Source: JADHZC01 sp964409505
Lineage (GTDB): Bacteria; Pseudomonadota; Alphaproteobacteria; Rickettsiales; Rickettsiaceae
Length of the DNA: 23,559 bases
Direction of reading: 5' to 3'
Assembly: GCA_964409505.1 (NCBI GenBank)
Contig: CAYPDK010000015.1
Coordinates: 1 to 23,559 of the forward strand
Part shown: piece after piece, positions 21,382 through 23,559 of the stretch
Numbering within the stretch: the stretch's first letter is position 1
Layout: each line of letters begins with the position of its first letter
Notes under the pieces: generated by a model
Databases searched by the model: none
Told to the model about the DNA's origin: nothing
Seen by the model: the letters and a program-made list of their open reading frames with translations, nothing else
Made by a program: the position numbers and the translations under genes

Positions 21382-23355
21382 ATGGTTAAAAAAGAAGTAA
21401 AAACAAATTTACTAGTTCATCATAACTTAATCAAAGAAGCAAAAACAAATTTATGGGTTTACAGTTTACTTAAAGAAGCAGATCTAGATCTTGATCCTCA
21501 AGGAAGTTCCATTATTGAAATTAATAGAGCCTTAAAAACAGCATCAAAAAACGATACTGGTAATATTGGGTTTCCCGAATTTGTAGGTGTTGTTGAGGAT
21601 TTTATTTTGGTTATAGAAAATAAAGCTGATCTATCAAAGCATTTAAAGCGAGAAGATAATAGGTTAATCAGTACTGAGTCGAAAGATGTTATTGAGTTTG
21701 CAATGAATGGTGCTTTGTTTTATGGAAAACATTTAGTTCAAAATACCACTTATAAAAAAGTTATAGCGTTTGGCATTTCTGGGGATGAGTCAAAACATCG
21801 GATAAGTCCTATTTATATTGATAAAACTAAAAATTATAAAGAGCTACCTGAAGTAGAGTCTTTTATTTCATTTAATGAAAAGAACATAGCTGAGTATTAC
21901 TTAAAAGAAATATTGGAAAAAGATACTAATAAAGAAAAAGATCTATCTGAAATTTTGCAAGACGCTGCAGAATTACATGAGGATTTAAGGAATTATGGTA
22001 ATTTGAAAGATGTTGATAAGCCACTAGTTGTTTCTGGTATTTTATTGGCACTAAGAGAACTTGAGGCAAAAAATTTTTCTATTGATAAATTAACAGGTGA
22101 TGAGGTTAAAACAGATGGAGATAAAATTTTTAATGCCATTAAATCAAACTTAATCAGATCTAGTATTGTTCCAGAGGTTAAAAGAGACAAGATTCTTAGC
22201 CAATTCTCTCTAATCAAAAACACTCAAGTGCTTAATGAAAAAAACACTACTTTAAATAAAACTCCTTTAAGGCACTATACAGAATTTCTTAACGAAAAAA
22301 TATATAAAAGTATAAAATATACTTCCTCATCAGAAAATTATTTAGGTCGATTTTATGGCGAGTTTATGTCTTATTCTGCGGGGGATGGCAGAACTCTAGG
22401 AATTGTTTTAACACCCAAACATATCTGCGATCTCTTTTGTGATTTAGTACAAATCAAACCGGATGATATTGTACTTGCTCCTTGTGCTGGAACAGGAGGC
22501 TTTTTAGTCGCTGCAATGCATCAAATGCTCTCTAAGAGTAGTAGTGATGCGCAACGAAAAAATATACGAGAACATCAACTACATGGGATAGAGCTGCAGC
22601 CTTATATGTTCACCATAGCAACTACAAATATGATCCTAAGAGGTGATGGAAAGAGTAACCTTATCAATGCCAATTTTTTAAAACAAGATCCTTATGAATT
22701 ACAGCTAAAAGGTGCTACTATAGGTATGATGAATCCTCCATATTCTCAAGGCTCAAAGAAAAATCCTGATTTGTACGAGATTTGTTTTATAGAGCATTTA
22801 CTTAACTCACTAGTAAAAGGAGCAAAAGCAGTAGTAATAGTTCCTCAATCAACAATGGTTGGAAAAACAAATGCAGACAAAGCTACAAAAGTAAATATTT
22901 TGAAGAAACATACATTAGAGGGGGTGATAACTTTAAATGAGAATACTTTTTTTGGTGTTGGAACTATGACCTGTATTGCTGTTTTTACAATAGGGGCTCC
23001 TCATCCCAAAGACAAGGAGTGCAAATTTATAGATTTTAGGGACGATGGTTATGAGACGAGGTTACATAGGGGGTTAGTCGAGACAGAGCAAGCGCCTGTC
23101 AAGAAAAAGCATCTTTTAGATGTATGGTTTGGGCGAGCTAGTGATAGGACAAAGTTTTGCGTTAAAACAACGATAGAACCCGATGATGAGTGGCTACATA
23201 GTTTTTATTATTTCGATGATTCAATTCCAACAGATGCTGATTTTGACAAAGTAATGAATGATTATCTAACTTTTGAGTTTTCGATGGTATTGCAGGGGAG
23301 AGAGTATTTGTTTGAACAGGAGGAAAAAAAAGAAAATGAGAAAAGAGAGCTTTAA
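21382..23355 (+). CDS. Fused PD-(D/E)XK nuclease and N6-adenine DNA methyltransferase (BcgI A-like)
   Basis: The 657-residue protein combines restriction and modification in one chain. Residues 60-150 contain a PD-(D/E)XK nuclease pattern: GFPEF, then D73-FILVI-E79-N-K81, then strands to about 146. A helical linker follows. The gamma-type N6-adenine methyltransferase has TLGIVLTPKHICDLF (338-352), SAM motif I APCAGTGGFL (366-375) and the catalytic NPPY (451-454). The layout and length fit the A subunit of type IIB enzymes such as BcgI, which need a separate specificity subunit. None is visible in the 204 bases left. The 3' third has richer GC (for example at 23040-23100) than neighbouring genes, suggesting transfer. 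A type I HsdM-like modification-only role is the alternative. Confidence 0.88.
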   Translation: MVKKEVKTNLLVHHNLIKEAKTNLWVYSLLKEADLDLDPQGSSIIEINRALKTASKNDTGNIGFPEFVGVVEDFILVIENKADLSKHLKREDNRLISTESKDVIEFAMNGALFYGKHLVQNTTYKKVIAFGISGDESKHRISPIYIDKTKNYKELPEVESFISFNEKNIAEYYLKEILEKDTNKEKDLSEILQDAAELHEDLRNYGNLKDVDKPLVVSGILLALRELEAKNFSIDKLTGDEVKTDGDKIFNAIKSNLIRSSIVPEVKRDKILSQFSLIKNTQVLNEKNTTLNKTPLRHYTEFLNEKIYKSIKYTSSSENYLGRFYGEFMSYSAGDGRTLGIVLTPKHICDLFCDLVQIKPDDIVLAPCAGTGGFLVAAMHQMLSKSSSDAQRKNIREHQLHGIELQPYMFTIATTNMILRGDGKSNLINANFLKQDPYELQLKGATIGMMNPPYSQGSKKNPDLYEICFIEHLLNSLVKGAKAVVIVPQSTMVGKTNADKATKVNILKKHTLEGVITLNENTFFGVGTMTCIAVFTIGAPHPKDKECKFIDFRDDGYETRLHRGLVETEQAPVKKKHLLDVWFGRASDRTKFCVKTTIEPDDEWLHSFYYFDDSIPTDADFDKVMNDYLTFEFSMVLQGREYLFEQEEKKENEKREL

Positions 23356-23379
23356 GAATAGATAGCAGCTTCTATTCTT
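23354..23379 (+). terminator. Perfect 9-bp palindrome at the 3' end of the nuclease-methyltransferase gene
   Basis: AAGAATAGA (23354-23362) pairs exactly with TCTATTCTT (23371-23379) across an eight-base loop, starting within the stop codon. The stem is AU-rich and no T-run longer than two follows, so it is only a weak intrinsic terminator. It may instead stabilise the mRNA 3' end. Confidence 0.4.
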
Positions 23380-23559
23380 CGAGAACGATATATTTACTTA
23401 GATAAAAATAGGCATTCTACTAATTAAACGCCATTAACTACATTAAAATATTCCTTATGATTCGTCAAGAGCTACAAACAATGGCATTTATAACTTTATT
23501 GGGAATAAAGATTGAATAAGACTTTTTTCTAATTGTATGACCATTGAAAATGGTAGAAA
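23380..23559. other. Window end, no gene recognised
   Basis: All plus-strand frames are interrupted; the longest frame from ATG is 20 codons (23458-23520). On the minus strand a 30-residue open frame enters from the window edge and could be the end of a gene outside, but nothing is recognisable. ACCATT/AATGGT (23541-23555) forms a small hairpin at the edge. Confidence 0.5.

Noticed and set aside
23458..23559. Short frames at the window edge (plus: 20 codons from ATG; minus: 30 codons entering from outside)
   Set aside because: No family resemblance and no complete gene can be judged without the flanking sequence.
1..23559. CRISPR array, insertion sequence or prophage
   Set aside because: No regularly spaced repeats, transposase motifs, terminal inverted repeats or phage genes were seen on either strand.

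Overview
The window comes from a very AT-rich alphaproteobacterium, most likely an obligate intracellular member of the Rickettsiales. Four things point there. The 16S rRNA gene has no tRNA-Ile, tRNA-Ala or 23S gene behind it (a split rRNA operon is typical of the order). The tmRNA gene is circularly permuted (two-piece) in the alphaproteobacterial manner. There is an NDUFA12-type complex I accessory subunit, a family restricted to alphaproteobacteria and mitochondria. And the genes for MlaD, heme O synthase, COQ10/RatA and alphaproteobacterial-type SspB occur together. Genus cannot be decided from the sequence alone. Genes for a bifunctional penicillin-binding protein, an NlpD-like factor, CtpA and aspartate kinase suggest that the cell still makes some peptidoglycan, which argues against the peptidoglycan-poor Anaplasmataceae.

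Layout. Positions 1-168 are the 3' end of 16S rRNA, followed by about 0.87 kb without a recognisable gene. A small membrane-anchored orphan (1035-1349) follows. On the minus strand lie a 57-residue lipoprotein gene (1490-1663, TTG start), rpsP and rpmG. Then on the plus strand come ffh, a small basic orphan, birA and an nlpD-like gene. The segment 6005-9199 is a minus-strand cluster: ssrA (tmRNA, with a good promoter at 9206-9234), sspB, rnhA, NDUFA12, mlaD and ctaB. The plus-strand genes terC, an alpha/beta hydrolase and ratA/COQ10 follow, then the minus-strand pair miaB-mrcA. A compact plus-strand operon (ctpA, a divergent polysaccharide-deacetylase-like gene, a giant exported pentapeptide-repeat gene, lysC) runs from 15692 to 21006. 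After a 375-bp gap comes a single gene (21382-23355) fusing a PD-(D/E)XK nuclease to an N6-adenine methyltransferase, resembling the BcgI A subunit; no specificity gene is visible before the window ends.

How the genes work together. ssrA and sspB form a ribosome-rescue and tagged-protein delivery module: the readable tag is ANDNRRYEALAA, and the downstream gene encodes the adaptor expected to carry tagged proteins to ClpXP. Translation and membrane targeting are represented by rpsP, rpmG, ffh and miaB; respiration and quinone/heme biology by NDUFA12, ctaB and ratA; the envelope by mrcA, the NlpD-like protein, ctpA, mlaD and the deacetylase-like protein. The parts least explained are the long pentapeptide-repeat protein coupled to lysC, the lone nuclease-methyltransferase, the non-canonical tmRNA T-loop and several small orphan genes. 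I see no CRISPR array, no insertion sequence and no tRNA gene.
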